A stretch of DNA of 64,000 bases from Epiperipatus broadwayi (lineage: Eukaryota; Onychophora; Udeonychophora; Euonychophora; Peripatidae), in the NCBI GenBank assembly GCA_028023455.1, contig JAQFVV010000056.1:5727717-5791716 (forward strand). Direction: 5' to 3'. Under the pieces are notes generated by a model that searched no databases, was not told the DNA's origin, and saw nothing but the letters and a program-made list of their open reading frames with translations. Of this stretch, positions 24,551-38,027 are shown in pieces (the first letter of the stretch is position 1; each line of letters opens with the position of its first letter). A program made the translations under genes and the position numbers.

Positions 24551-26058
24551 AGATATGTTTAAATAACCAACTAATTTAGGAATGACAAATGCATAAACTA
24601 AGAGGGACACCAGATAACGAATACTACAGTTATATAAATGATTGGGTTGTTTTATTTTTTTGTAGTTTAGATATTTAAATACTGAATTTTAGTGCTCTTT
24701 CATTGATCACTCTGTTCACTCTTAACCAAAGTAAGTAAAGTCAATTTTTTTGCTTGTTTTTTTTAAACTGGCTGTATGGAAATGAAGCTGTACATATATA
24801 CAGCCATACAGATGCCGACTTCACCAGTCACTGTGGAAAGACCATAAATTCAACCACAATGAATATGCCTTAAAACCAATGATTATAGATAGATACATAT
24901 AGCATTGAATAAATTGTTTTAAAATAGGCAATTGGAGAAAAGACGAAATTCTAAATAATTATTTTATTTGGAAAAATAAAAAAATATTGCAATCAGCAAA
25001 TAAAAATTGCAAATATACAAAAATCCATTAAGACAGGAATGTAATCTAGAAATCATTCGAAACAAGAATTAGATAAAAAAATGTAAATGGCTGATGTCCA
25101 AAAATCCATTAAAATAGGAATGTAATCCAAAAATATAAAAATATATTGAAACAAAAATTAATTTAAATTGTTTGTATAACAATATAAACAAATGCAGGAT
25201 ATCAGGGCAAATGAAACAATGGAGGCATTGGGATAATGGAATGTAAAATGATGTTAAAAAAGAATAAATAGAGAAGTTTATTTTTGTTTAAAAAAATCTC
25301 TCTTGCTGAGGCTCTCTCGAAAAAGACTATTATCATTGCCCTGTATTTTGAATCATCATCTTTTTCATTTTGTAAAAAATCTAGAAATGTACTTTGCACT
25401 AAATATGCTTGAGTAGAGTCCTTGTCTCCACTCTCCTGTCCATCCTCGGACCAGAGTCAGAACAATGTAGTTCAGCTGAAGAACCCAAGAAAAACGCCTC
25501 ACCAATGCCTACTACCTGATATCGGATCACCTACACCAAATGTATCATAGACATGGAAGCCTAAGGAAAAGCTGCCATAGCCATCAGAAGTTGAGAGCTA
25601 TGCCATAATACCCACTCAAGGTGAATCATTTCTCATTGCCGGATCAACCTGCTATATCCAAACACACACCTTGAAGTTACCAGAAACATTACATTTGCAA
25701 ATATATGTATGGTATTATACAGTTTTATATTTTGTAATCCTGTTATTTAAACCTTCATATTCTAAAATCTTTCTACGCTGTCTTAATTAAATTTTTATAT
25801 TCATAAATTATATCATCCTATATTATTTAAGTGTATCCATAAATTACGCCTTAGATAGATTATTAATATATATAGTGGCGATATGTAATTTTATTCTTCC
25901 ATATGTAAATAGTTATTCACTAGCAGATAGTCAATATACCCCCAGATTTATAAAATTTCTGTTGTGTATTTTTTTAAAGAAACAATAAGTTTTCTTTTAT
26001 ATAACGTGGAATATGTAGATAGAGGAGATATTGGATGGTAGCTAAGTGGATAAACTTT
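24551..26058. other. Mostly unassigned; short diverged tandem repeat
   Basis: Near 25018-25160 an AAAATCCATTAA.A.AGGAATGTAATC segment occurs twice, about 80 bp apart. A small hairpin (CTGTATGG...CCATACAG) lies near 24772-24810. The GC-richer stretch 25410-25680 has no recognisable product; it might be the far end of the LTR element, but there is no evidence for that. Confidence 0.35.
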
Positions 26059-26231
26059 ACTTTGCCTCTATTTGTTTTACCCACTATAATAAATACAGAA
26101 TATTTTAAAATTTTATACTTTGCCTCTATTTGTTTTACCCACTATAATAAATACAGAATATTTTAAAATTTTATACTTTGTCTCTATTTGTTTTACCCAC
26201 TATAATAAATACGGAATATTTTAAAATTTCT
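26059..26231. repeat. Three tandem copies of a 58-bp unit
   Basis: ACTTTGCCTCTATTTGTTTT begins units at 26059, 26117 and 26175. The third has single-base changes (GTCTC for GCCTC, ACGG for ACAG). This is a recent local duplication. Confidence 0.9.
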
Positions 26232-26839
26232 TTGGATAACACTACTCCATCCACTTCTCTCCTTCAGTGTTTGTTTTACTGTCAGAGTTTTTTTTAATAT
26301 TATTTTTAGAACAGAGAGAGATAGAAAAACCCCAGAAAGCATAGTTGTAATTTTAGATTGATGCAATGATTTAAATTGATAGTTAAAATAAAAGATATGC
26401 ATCTATGTTTTTAAAATGTTTGAATTGTGTTTTAAAAGAAGAAATCTTCACTTGTATTATATTTTATATGCATTTAAGTCAATCTAAAGGTAATACTAAT
26501 ATATATGGTATGTTTATAAGGAATGTAATATATTGTGTTGCTTGGTGATTTGTGGGTGTCTCAGCACATACTCATCATTCCCCTTTTTTCATAACTTCAT
26601 TAGCTAATGCACGTCAACGAGATTCCAATTGATTGATAGATTGGATCTTGTGAAACCTTCAAGAGAACTGGACACAAGCAATTAAAATTTCATTCCTGAA
26701 CTCGGATCATGCTGCAGCGAATGCGCTCCTTTCTCTAACCACAGTTTAGAGGTGAAGTAGCTATCCAGGTTTAAATTAGCATTAAATAAAGCCATCGTAT
26801 TTCGAGACCAACTCTTCAAACTTATATATATATACAATC

Positions 26840-27600
26840 ACCAAGAACTATGATGTTTTATATAAGTTTGAATAGACCAACTCTTCAAACTTATATATAT
26901 ATACAATCACCAAGAACTATGATGTTTTATTTCTTTATTTTGTTAAAGCCTACCTTAAATATGACCGACGTATTACTTTATAAATCTGAAATATCCATTA
27001 GGGATTTCTATAGTTAAAATTTAAGTGAAAAAAAAAGCTGTATTCAAACTCAGTCGAGAGTATATTTAACCAGTTTAACCGGTTAATTCTACCTTGTAAT
27101 GACACCATAGAGTAATCTCATAACTGTTTCTCTCTTAAATGGAATAACCTGATTGTTAACAATGTGAATTATTGTTTCTATAATTATTGATTTATGTTAC
27201 AAAGGATTAACAATGTGAATTATTGTTTCTATAATTATTGATTTATGTTACAAAGGATTATTTGATCTCTTCTATATCTGTATACTTTTGCAAGGAATAT
27301 CATTTATAACCATCTTATTCAATCATTAATTGTTATTTTATGTAAATAATAAACTCTAATTCACGATTATAGCAACTTTGTAGATATTGTTTTTTTCCTA
27401 TATATGTAAACATGATCATTACATGTTAAAATTCCCATTTTGAGTCTCATCTCTACCTGACCACCGAGATATATTAAAAGAATTAACTCTTGTGAGATTA
27501 GGGAAGTAAGTCACTTGGTGGTGATCTGGAGGAGTAGGTGAGGTTCAAACCCCTCTGTCTATATCTCTAGGATTAGGTTAAAGCAGTTGTACTTTTCTTA
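26840..27600 (+). repeat. Dispersed repeat, copy 2, with two internal duplications
   Basis: Matches the repeat at 20436-21030. It carries extra local tandem duplications. A 69-bp unit straddles its 5' edge (26806 and 26875, starting GACCAACTCTTCAAAC). A 51-bp unit lies inside (27156 and 27207, starting TTAACAATGTGAATTATTG). The tRNA-like module is better preserved here: GTAAGTCACTTGGTGG upstream of GAGGTTCAAACCCCTC (about 27540-27555), a fair B-box with T-stem pairing. This suggests a SINE-like 3' or 5' part. Confidence 0.6.
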
Positions 27601-28164
27601 CCATTACACTAGGAAACATAATCAGCAATGCTACTCCTAGATAATATGGAATTTGCCAGTAAAAGTTGAACTTTTAATAAATGATATAATAAAAATTACA
27701 CTGCTTCAAAAATTAAGGCAAAGATAACCCAATCATAGCTATCTATTACATTCACTCATCAGCTTAGAATCCAACTGTTGCCAAAAATGTGCATTAATTG
27801 TGTCTTGATTACTTTGATTTCTAACCAATGTTCAAAAATATCAGTATCTACTAATGAAAAGATAATTTAAGGAGAGTGAATGTTTTTTTATGAGAAATAC
27901 TCAGTATTCTTATGTGATTTAGTCTTTACTAAAAGTATGAAAATTTTAACTTTATATATAATTTGTTTAATAGTAAATACATGGCATTTATATTCAATTT
28001 TTATTTGAAGATATTTGGTTTTAGTAGAAAATTAATCAACTAGAACTTTACTAATGACAACTAGGAAATTCTTATTTTTGAGCAAAAAATATTACAATTA
28101 TTTTTTTTTATATTTATAAATTGAATTTTAATATTTCAAAAATTATTTTCATTATTTAAATATA
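27601..28164. other. No recognisable feature
   Basis: AT-rich DNA between the dispersed repeat and the LINE. No gene was recognised. Confidence 0.4.
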
Positions 28165-28199
28165 TTGTTTGTTATAATTTATTTTATTTATCAAAATCT

Positions 28200-30015
28200 A
28201 ATGGAATATATATACAGAATAATATTTATCTTCATTTATCAAAATTTCAATTTGCAAAGAAGGGTCATTCAACAACTGAAGCTGTTCAGCTTTTCCTTCT
28301 TCTTATTGAGTATATTAGGCGTCATAATAAATCAAAACCTGTGGTCATTCAGCTGGACTTCAGATCGGCCTTTGAATGTGTTCTGCCTTCTGTTTTGTTT
28401 CAGACACTTTGGGATTATCAGGTTCGGTACTCCATATGTCCATATTATAGCCAATCTTCTACTTAACAGATCCATCTTTACTTTATTGGATGGTGAACTT
28501 GCAGATGGTTTTTGTCCACATCTCTCAGTGCCACAAGGATCTCCTCTTGCCACATTATGTTTTATTACATATTTAAATCCATTATTTTTACAGATAGAAT
28601 CTAAACTGCCTGGTATCTATGTTCCTGCTCTTAAACAGACTATTCATCATATTTCTTATGTTGATGATGTCTGTCTTTCTTCCTGATAAATATTTTCTTC
28701 CAGCTTTGTTGCAAATATTGGACTCTTTTTCTAATACTTTTAATCTTCATATTAATGTTACAAAATCTGCAATGTGGAAAATTAAATCTGGTTTGTCAAT
28801 TATTTCAACTTTCACAGCCAAGCCTCAGTCTTTCCTTGGCTTTCCAATAGTTTTATCTGATTCAGTAATTACAAGGCAGATTCAAAATATTAGTCTTGAT
28901 AAAACAAAAAGGATGGTTTCATCACTTGTCAATATAAACATTTCGCTTGTGGGTAAGGTTACACTCTTGAACTCTTTGGTCTATTCAAGGCTTAGTTATT
29001 ATTTACCAATTATTAGGCCAACGAAGTGTTTTGAGAGGGCTATAAATTCGCTTTGTTCAAAATTATTTTGGAAAAGCAAGGTGGTAGCCATCAGTAGTGC
29101 TAAAGTTCAAATGCCAAAGCTTTTAAATGGTCTAGGTTTGCACTTGGTCTCAACTCTATATCTCCAGAGATCTATATCTTTTCTTCGTGTAACTTGTCAA
29201 AAGCTTGCTCAGTTATCTCTTCGTTTGGTTATTGATCCTACAGATACACCACCTCCATTTCCAAGTTATTGGATTGCTGATTTATGGAAGTCGATTATTA
29301 AGTCAATACCCTCAGTTCAAGTTGCACTTGATGGGAAATTGACATCCTGGGATGTTTATAAATCAAAATTTCCACATTATACTCCTCTTTTGGCTTCATT
29401 AAGTGTTTGAAATAAAGTTCTCTTGCATAAAATGAAACTTCTTTTCATTGAAGCAAGACATGTTGATTTTGTACTTAAACTGAATTTAAATGCCCTCCCA
29501 ACAAGTTATTTTTTAGTGACAAGCATAGGCTTCATTAGGATTTTGTTTCAGTGTCAGTTGTGTAGATTGTACAATGAGACAATACACCATATTTTCTATA
29601 TTTGTCCTGCTCTTAAGTCGATTAGGGACTTTATTATTGCGAATGTCTCTCTGGATCTTGGGGATGCTCTTTCTGTTAGTAATACTCTCAAGAAGGGATC
29701 TTTTGCAGTAACAAGATTATCTATCTTTATAACATTTTCTTTATGGTTGACGCGTTGCAGGCTCATCTTAGGTCATTCTCAGGACTCGGCTCTAACTGTC
29801 TTTATCGAGCTCCTTGACCAAGTCAAGCAGCGAGACTCTCTTCTTTTGCCTGTGAGTCTACATGATGATAATTAGGTGAATGTTTCATTTTTCTCTTGGT
29901 CTTATTAAGATATCTTTTTCTCTGCATTGACCCTTTCAAGTTTCATTCTCTATGTAATTTTTTATAAAGTTTAACTGTATAATACTATGTTACTATGTTT
30001 AATAAATTTATTTTA
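28200..30015 (+). mobile_element. 5'-truncated LINE (L1/Tx1-like): reverse transcriptase and zinc knuckle, inactivated
   Basis: Reverse transcriptase motifs appear in order. VVIQLDFRSAFE (about 28341-28376) carries the first catalytic Asp. HLSVPQGSPLA lies near 28520, and SYVDDVC at 28654-28674 is the intact active site. FLGFPIVLSD follows, then an L1-type thumb region with LVGKVTLLNSLVYSRL and LFWKSKV. About 29551-29610 encodes CQLCRLYNETIHHIFYIC, the C-x2-C...H-x4-C zinc knuckle of LINE C-termini. The reading frame changes at about 28400 and 28680, and a TGA lies at 29408-29410 in the frame that otherwise continues to 29875. The endonuclease and any ORF1 are missing, as expected from 5' truncation. 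A short A/T tail with AATAAA lies near 30000. The clade call comes from the FLGFPI and FWK pattern. Confidence 0.85.
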
Positions 30016-33000
30016 AAACAATATATATACATATTGTTGAAATATATATATTTTTTAGCTTAAAGCTAAAATGAAATCTGTTGTTTTGAATAGTTCTGTT
30101 GATTTTGTTGTCTGCAAAGTTGATATATTATTTTTAAGATTATTTTCATTTTTGAAATATTAATTTTAACAAAATTTATCAAAAATATAAAAAGTTAATG
30201 AAGATTTTATTTTTTTTGTTAAAAAAAAAAATTAGTTACAAAGTTAGCCACATAAGACTTCAAAAATGTATAACTAAAAGAGTTAATTATAATATTAAAT
30301 AATTTTTTTTTGTATATTCTATTTACAGAAGTATGCATGATTTTGGTTAATTCAAATTATTATTAATGACAATATTTACAAGTATGAATTAGTTAAGTTA
30401 TATTTCCCTCAATGTAATTAGACAGTCGACATTACATGCAGTCTATTTTTGTATTGTTTACATGTTAGAATTTCCAATTACTGTGTTTAAAGTATCTGAA
30501 AGGATTTTTCTAAAAACATATTCAAACTTTAGTTTTGTAATTCTGATTAAATACTATTATTCTGTAATTATGAATTGTAAAACTTCTATTATTTGAAAAT
30601 GGCATAGCAAAATTATGTATCAAAGACCATAATTATGATAATGCAATAACTTGTAGAAAAATTGAATTGTTAATAAAATCAAATCAGCATATTCTTATGA
30701 TTCTTAACTGTGTATGAATTATATATATATATATAATGTTCCAATCCTAGGCTAAATGTTTATTTCCAAAATGTGATTAACAAGTAACCAGTACTTTTAC
30801 ATTGCCACATAGATCTAAAAATCACAATCTGTGAAACAATAACAAAAAGGTTCAATTTTCATTATTATATGCAAAATAAAATTTCTTCATAAACATTTAA
30901 ATGTGAACTACAAATTTAATATTATTATTCTCTTATTAATCTTTTTTTGATATTAATTAATTTAATCCTGCAAATTATATTAAATATTATATTTATTTTT
31001 TCACTTTAACTACCACATTTTGTGATAGCCTCCCTAGTGTTTGCTTGGGTTATATTTCCAACTTTTTATTTCCATTATTAAAGATATTATTTTGCATTAT
31101 GTTCATATAATTTTTAAATTATTTATTAAAAATATAAATTTACAAATGAAAATTACCCTTAAAAATATTTTAACTTTGCAAATATAGAGGAAAGTAATAA
31201 ACTGAAACTAATCAGAACAAACTCTTTTTTATTTTACAATTGCCAATAAAAATTTATTATAAATAAAATAAAATCTGCTTTGACTCTATTTCTAAAACCT
31301 GATATTAAAAAATAAAAAATGTGCTATGGTGATTATGGAGACAATTCTTTTTCAGTCAATTACAATTTCATGCTTTATGTAATTTCATTTCCCTTGTCTT
31401 TAAAAATAAATACTTTTGAATGAAATTTAAGCCTAATCATAAATATTGTTAAAAAACAAATATTTTACAAATATTTTGCAAAAATAATCAGAAATATATA
31501 AACAAATCTTTGGAAAATATATTTATATTTTCAAAATCTAAATTAAAGTATGAATGCTCTTCAGAATTCTTAGGCTTGAGAGTAAAGAAACTAACAAATC
31601 AGTGGCATGGTCAGCTCATTTGTCCTAACCTTCAGACTTTTTTTTAGAAAAAAATAATAAATTAATATATATATATATATATATTAGTTTCAGTTTTTAC
31701 CACCAAATGAATGCAAAACCAGTAAATATATACTAAAGATAGCCATAAAAAATTGAATTTGAATGAAAGCTATCATCATTATATCATGCTACAACAATGC
31801 TATAAACAGAAAGCTGATTAACTAATATTTGCTAATAAGCTATATTTAATAAATTATGATCAAAAAGAGGGACAATTTTTTTTTGCACAATTAATATTGT
31901 CCAAATTTAATTTTCTTTAATAATCTTTTTTTTTAAAGAAATTATTTAAAGCAATTTCCTTATTTATTATAATATTTATTTGAGTGGCTTTGTCCATATT
32001 TATAAAATTGATTAATTCAAGAATCTCAAAGCACAATTTTGAGAAAAATGATAATCAACCTGTATCATTATTAAGTTACATATATTATGAAACATGATAA
32101 GCCCATAAATACCATATTGCCAATCGATATTTTTTCCATCTGCTTGCTAATTCAACAAAAAATATTTTAACAACTTTGTTTTTAATAAATTGAGAAAAAA
32201 CTTTTACGACTATTATTTAACAAATTTCAATAATTTTCTAAAATAAATCTTATAAAAAGAATAAAATAATCATTTTCTTAATTTTTATGAATCTATTTAT
32301 TTGCAAAGTAAATGCTACATAATTAGGTGCATATTGTGCTGAACTTATTAATGGCGATAATGAAAGAATGTGAGTTAAAGACTTTGCATGTACAAAATAA
32401 CATATTGTTAAACTCTCATGAAAATCAAAAGAATTGGGATTTGCTTGACAGAGAAAATTTCTTATTTAAAAAAATACAGCATACAAAATAAAATCATTTT
32501 TTGGTTTGACTTATTTATATAAGCCACGGTTTTCATCTAAGAATATAAATTGCAGTTGGCTTATGAACAAGTTAATGACTATTTAGACAGACATATTATT
32601 CTATACTCTTAATTATGAGGCATTGTGTGATCATATGATGTGCCAAAAGTCATTTTGATTATTAAGTGAAGAATATTTTGTGGAAATAAGCTTGATTACA
32701 ATAATTTGTGTTAATTTTTAATATTGTCATATATTTTTATAGAAAAAATTCAAATTATTTATATTTGTAAATTTTCTGCTTTATTATAATTGTCTCCATT
32801 AAAATTTTTTCTTGAAAAAATAAATGGTTTGTGAAATATGATATTTACCTGTAATGAGCTAATAACATAAAAAAGGTTGAGAATCAATATGTTCACTTTA
32901 AAATATATCCTACTAAAAATAATGTAAAAATAAAAAATTTACATTCTTTATAATAAAAAACACAAGAAGTATACATAATACCAACAGATAAATTGTACTA

Positions 33001-33424
33001 TATATGTAAAAGCAATTATAATACGTGAATCTGTTTACAGTCAACCTAAAGATTGTAGACAACATAATTTGACGCCAGTAGTATTTTCTCTAGGCTCGAT
33101 AAATTCTTCCTGGTTTAATAACTTCCAATAACGCTTTCTTCTTTATTATCATTGTTATCATCCACAGCTATTAACGTTCCACTGCAGATTGAAAGTTTCT
33201 CCAAGTTTAATCCAGTTTTTTAGCTCTATAAATATCTTCTCCACAGCATACCTGCTACGTCTTTATTTCATCTATCCAACTCACAACAGATTCTTTAACG
33301 ATCTCTTTTGATCCAATTTAAAACTCCCATCCATCTGCTATCATCTCTTCTAATAATATGTCTATCCCAGCTCTATTTAAGTTTCAGCTTATCAATCTTT
33401 CTATACACTTCACCTTTTTAAGCC
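30016..33424. other. AT-rich sequence without recognisable gene
   Basis: Long AT-rich stretch with short homopolymer and TA runs. About 33050-33420 is less AT-rich, but neither strand gives a family I recognise. Confidence 0.45.
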
Positions 33425-33514
33425 AATAAACATCACATGACCACCACTTCTTATGCTTGTGTTACTCTAGCTTGCTGTGTGTGGCAATACGTATAGTGAG
33501 TTTTGCCTGTTTTA
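33425..33514 (+). mobile_element. Short element of the 'AAACATCACATG...GTTTTGCCTG' family, copy 1
   Basis: Starts AATAAACATCACATGACCAC and ends GTGAGTTTTGCCTG, the same termini as the elements at 37876 and 41834. It also contains TTACTCTAGCTTGCTGTGTG and GGCAATACGTAT, which match the 3' half of the 41.8 kb copy. The central part, including the ribozyme, is deleted. Target duplications are not clear. Confidence 0.65.
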
Positions 33515-34040
33515 ACTTACACCCTTTGAAAGCATTCTACATTCTTTCTAAATAATGGAACATTAGTATTTTTCGTTTAACACTTCTATCTCCATAATCT
33601 TTGATATATTCTCGTTCTTTTTAATATAAAATATAAATTACACCCCACCCCCTTACATACATTTTTCGTTTTCTCTTATATACATCTTTCCGTTTTTTTA
33701 AATAATAAATTTTCTTTTATTAATAAAATTGCAATAATTTGTTTGCGAAATTACTTTTTTAGAATGCCATTTTTGCTAATTATTATAAAAAGAGTGAATG
33801 CAAGCGGAATAAAAATAATCAAATAATTGTTATATTAATTTTTAAACAGATTAAACCAGAATCATATTTCAGAAGGCTTTTTCATTTATTTTTGACAGTA
33901 CATTTCAACACTCAACAATCTTTCTTCCTGTCATACTATTTGTCTTGTGAATTTGCTTTATTTCCCCCTCATTTTTTTTTTTTTTTGTCAGAGTAAGAAA
34001 ATCATCTAAATTAGATTTTTTTAAAAATAGCCATAGGGAG
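33515..34040. other. No recognisable feature
   Basis: AT-rich, with T-rich runs. Part of an unrecognised 101-codon minus-strand ORF (34210-33905) lies at its right end; the ORF is not assigned. Confidence 0.35.
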
Positions 34041-34078
34041 CTGATGAGGCGCCAAACCATGGGGGCTAAACGTTTGGC
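34041..34078 (+). ncRNA. Degenerate hammerhead-ribozyme-like core
   Basis: CTGATGA is followed by a GC-rich stem-loop of about 20 nt (GGCGCCA / TGGGGGC with mismatches) and then TAAACGTTTGGC, where an active hammerhead would have GAAAC. The short palindrome ACGT could serve as minimal stem III. One invariant G is replaced by T and stem I is unclear, so if it is a hammerhead it is dead. It could also be chance. Confidence 0.3.
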
Positions 34079-35581
34079 CTTTTGCTCTTTCACATACAAT
34101 AGTAGTTCTGGGCAATCACTTGATAAAAACTTCTCATAAAACAGGTACTGGGAAAAATTAAGGTAAAAAGTGAAGAGAAGAAAAAGAAATCCTGAGCTTG
34201 CGGGCACCATTAATTGACATTAGCTTTTTACTAATCCTCTATTATCTAGGAACCAACACATGTTTTTCAGTGGACCATCTGTCTGACCAGTAGTTGGCTG
34301 GATTTGGCCAAATTTTTTTTTTCACCTGTTGCAAGTAGATGGCTCCCCCACCTGTCGGCCACCTGTCTGAACTTCAAAGCTAAAATCCACCTGCCCACTC
34401 ATTTCAAATTTCTATGAGTTTATTCATAACACACATAAACGTGAAACTTGCCAGTTATAAGCTGTAGTCATTTAACACACACATGAACAAGTATATAAAT
34501 TTAAATGTATATCGATGTGCAGACACTATGATGAAACATCAAATAAAGATGATAATAAATTTAAAAACAGACCAATAAATAATCACACCTGTGGGTGAGG
34601 GAAAATATGCAAACACAAACTAATATTAATATTATTCATAAGATGTCGCTATCATCGCTTGATCGTATCGTCACATACTGTAGCTAAAAGTCTCTTAGAA
34701 TTACAGAAACACATATCAAACACTTTATTTAGAAATATAACTTTTCAGATTTTCTTTTTTCTTTTTTTAAATATTGGAATATTGTGCGTTAAATGATCTA
34801 CTAAATTATATATATGCACTGTTGTACAAAGAGTGCGAAGATCACGACAGATAACAGTTTTCATCTCAACTGAGGGAAAAAGTAATCAGTTTTTAGAAGA
34901 TGGATAAGAAAAATATCGAACAAACACACACACATTCATAATAAATTTGGTTATAGAGTATTACTAGCATCCTATTGTTTTTCTTTTTATCTATAAAGAC
35001 GGAGCCACCCCTCAGTGGCAGAGTCACTTTGATTTCTTAACATAGCCTGAACCCTAAAAAATTCTCAATAGACCAGCCTTAGGAAATATTACGATGTCTC
35101 TTATTATGAACTCATTGGTAAATGTTTTGTGAAAGATAATCTGAGCAACAGGTTTTACTTCCTGGGAAGTTAATGAAAGAAGGGACTCTCACTTTGTTTT
35201 GAAATCTATCCCTGAACAGGTGAATCTTGTAAAACAATGCTGAGTAAAATTGAGACACAGGAAATTCATAATCTACATTATTGTCTACTTTATTCAGCTA
35301 CAGAAAAACAACAACAACAACAGATAAATAATGAGTAAATGGCTTTTTGCTATATTGACTTCCTAATGACCCCAACATCATTTTTTTTTTTTATATGTAT
35401 TCTTCAGTGGCTGAGCAAGAAGAATGACATTAAATTATCTCTAATGTACTTTTTTAAAACTAAAAATAAAAAGAATTTAAATTTAATTTATAAATTAAAT
35501 GAATTAATTTCCAAACATAAATCTACGCGCACATATTATTTGTTTTATAAACCTTAAAAGCATATACATATAAGTTTTCCA

Positions 35582-35615
<34 letters not shown>

Positions 35616-36371
35616 ACACACACCTTTAAACGTGTATCATTAGGTGAATGATTAGCGTATCCACAAGACTTTAGATTATAATATATACTGTATATATTAA
35701 GTTTCAAGCAAACATAGTATTTGTGTTTCAGATAATTGACTTTTTATTCAATTATTTTTGCAATCCAGTTAGTTGTTTAATAATGGCATATCTAGGTATT
35801 CTTCATTGGAAGGCAAAATCAATAAAAAATTGTGGTAAATGTTGGAGAGATTTGCATTGCCATATATATATATGTAACAAATAGTGATTCAACTAGAGTA
35901 CCGGCGGTCCACTACTTTCCTACCTGATTGGTTGCTGTAATATGTATGAAAGTTGAAGTGTATAAAAGTAGAGCAATATAAAAAATATAAATAAATCAAA
36001 AAGGGTTTTCAAAATATTTATTTTTTATTGATTAATATCTGGTGTTTTCTTTATAAATTAGTCAAGAGATAATTGAATTGTACTATTGTTTTTCTTTTCT
36101 TGATAAAGAGTTCTTAATCATGCTGAGTCTTTTTCTATCGCTCTTTGCTCTCCATTGAACCTACATTCTTCCATGATTGTCAGTTTAAATTATATATAAA
36201 TGACCAATTGAAGCAAAAAAGTTGCCATGTTCACAACATTTAATTATATTCATCTTTATTTAAACCATATGGAGGTTATAAGATTGATTTCTTTTTGTCT
36301 GTATCAATACTGCTGTTTTTTCATTTTTCAGTCATGTCTATGAATTAATAAAACTGAATTTTTAAATTTAA
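34079..36371. other. Unassigned; one TC/CA microsatellite
   Basis: Contains a (TC)n-(CA)n compound microsatellite at about 35583-35625. GC-richer stretches at 34230-34400 and 34980-35290 lack recognisable coding or structural RNA features. Confidence 0.4.
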
Positions 36372-36530
36372 AAATGTAACGGTGCTATCCTAAAAAAAGC
36401 TATTAATGCATTCTTATTGAAGCTTAGTGCTTTTGAGGGCAAAGTATGAGTATGAAGACATACTTTAGTCTCAAAAATGCTAAGCTTGAATAAGTAGCAT
36501 TCATTAATAGCTTTTCTTAGAATAACATTT
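36372..36530. mobile_element. Foldback MITE-like element, about 160 bp
   Basis: AAATGTAAC...AAAGCTATTAATGCATTC on the left pairs with GAATGCTACTT-type sequence and GCATTCATTAATAGC...AACATTT on the right. The arms run from about 36372-36440 and 36470-36530, with a small central hairpin (AAAGTATG/CATACTTT). Non-coding; superfamily unknown. Confidence 0.6.
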
Positions 36531-37875
36531 AAGCATAGATATTTATAAATCAAAACAGAGATATGCATAAAAGAAAGCACACATCCTAATGTGAACTTAC
36601 ATGACTCTTTATCAACACAAACACTAAATCAAAATGTCCTTACTTAAGACTGAAACTGTGATGCCAAAAATGGATGTGATTAATGTCAGAGAAGTGGGGA
36701 GAAACTAGTGACTAATAATAGTTCATGAGAAGGTGTGAATCATTACAGAAAAGTATGTGCATAAAATAGCGATTTGTATGAAAATAGAATGTACGAAAGT
36801 AGAGGACTGCCTGTATATGTGAATAAATTTTAGACAGAATTTAGGGCATTCTGTTGCAAATATGCACAACATTGATGTATAAGAACTGTGGCAGCCAACA
36901 ACTAAGTCTATCTCATGCAATGATGAAACAAGCAAAAAGAGCACTGCTAAAATTTTTACTATGAAATAGTAAAATAGAGACATAACAAAACCACAGACTT
37001 TTATAACTTAATAATACCTCATCTTTACCTCTATTGGACTCCACAATGATATATAATTTTTTTTTGAATGGAGTTAAGTGATTTCTGAATCTTGTGTTTT
37101 TATAGGCTGCTATATTAGATCTCTTATAGTTCTTTTTCTGAAATGTGAGAGCTTTATTGGAATTTGCAATCTTCTAGTATCTATTAAAAGATTTTTAAAT
37201 GAGCTGAAAGTAGAACTTCTGCAGACAGATTTCTATTACAATCAATATATAGAAAATAAAAAGAATGTCCATTAAAATCAATAAGTTCTATTTGGAATAA
37301 TGAACGTGTGAAGGTATGTACTTCTTCCTTGAAGAACTGAAATCTTCTGAGTCACGATACTTTGGTAAAATTGTTTTGTGTGTAGTAGATGTGATTTAAG
37401 TAAACTGAATAGACAATGGAAGTACTTAAGGTGTAAATGCAATAAATAATATCAACTAAAAAATCAGACTGGAAACAATTCTTTATGAATACAATACACA
37501 GTTATAAATATTTTGCATTACATCCATAGTAGTTGAGAGTGAAAGAAATTGATAATGTGAAAAATGAGTGAATTGCAGTATAATTTTAAACAGACCTTTA
37601 AAAAGTTTAATATTCTTAATTACTGAAAAATTTTTCTTAAAGTCAAAAATTCCCTCTTCAAAATAAGTTTTCATGTTTGCACTCTCTGTGCTTATGTGTT
37701 ATATATTGATATTCAAATTTGTGTACATCTGTATGCATAACAAAATAATTTGTGTCTTCTTTATAATGTAAAGCTATGAACAAAGTATGCATATTTAATT
37801 ACCAATACAAACGAAGGAAAAATCAGTATTATATTTTGATATTGTAAATAGACTTTACTAGTAAATTAGTGTAAT
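36531..37875. other. No recognisable gene
   Basis: AT-rich. Short ORFs without family resemblance. The last 14 bases (37862-37875) are the left target duplication of the next element. Confidence 0.4.
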
Positions 37876-38013
37876 TAAACCATTAAACATCACATGATCA
37901 CCATTTCTTATGCTTGCTCATAACTGTTATTAAAACAAGCAAAACTCTCCATACAGTAGTGCCACTCTGGCTTGCACTGAGTGGCACTACTGTATGGAGA
38001 GTTTTGCCTGTTT
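37876..38013 (+). mobile_element. Short element of the 'AAACATCACATG...GTTTTGCCTG' family, copy 2 (foldback form)
   Basis: Flanked by an identical 14-bp duplication TAAATTAGTGTAAT (37862-37875 and 38014-38027). It shares its termini with the copies at 33425 and 41834. The 3' half is an inverted duplication: a perfect 28-bp arm starting CAAAACTCTCCATACAG, an 11-bp loop, then the complement ending GGAGAGTTTTG. The ribozyme is missing. The long target duplication of unusual length fits target-primed retrotransposition rather than a cut-and-paste transposon. Confidence 0.75.
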
Positions 38014-38027
38014 TAAATTAGTGTAAT

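Noticed and set aside
28332-28553. 73-codon minus-strand ORF in the LINE
   Set aside because: It is the antisense shadow of the reverse transcriptase coding strand.
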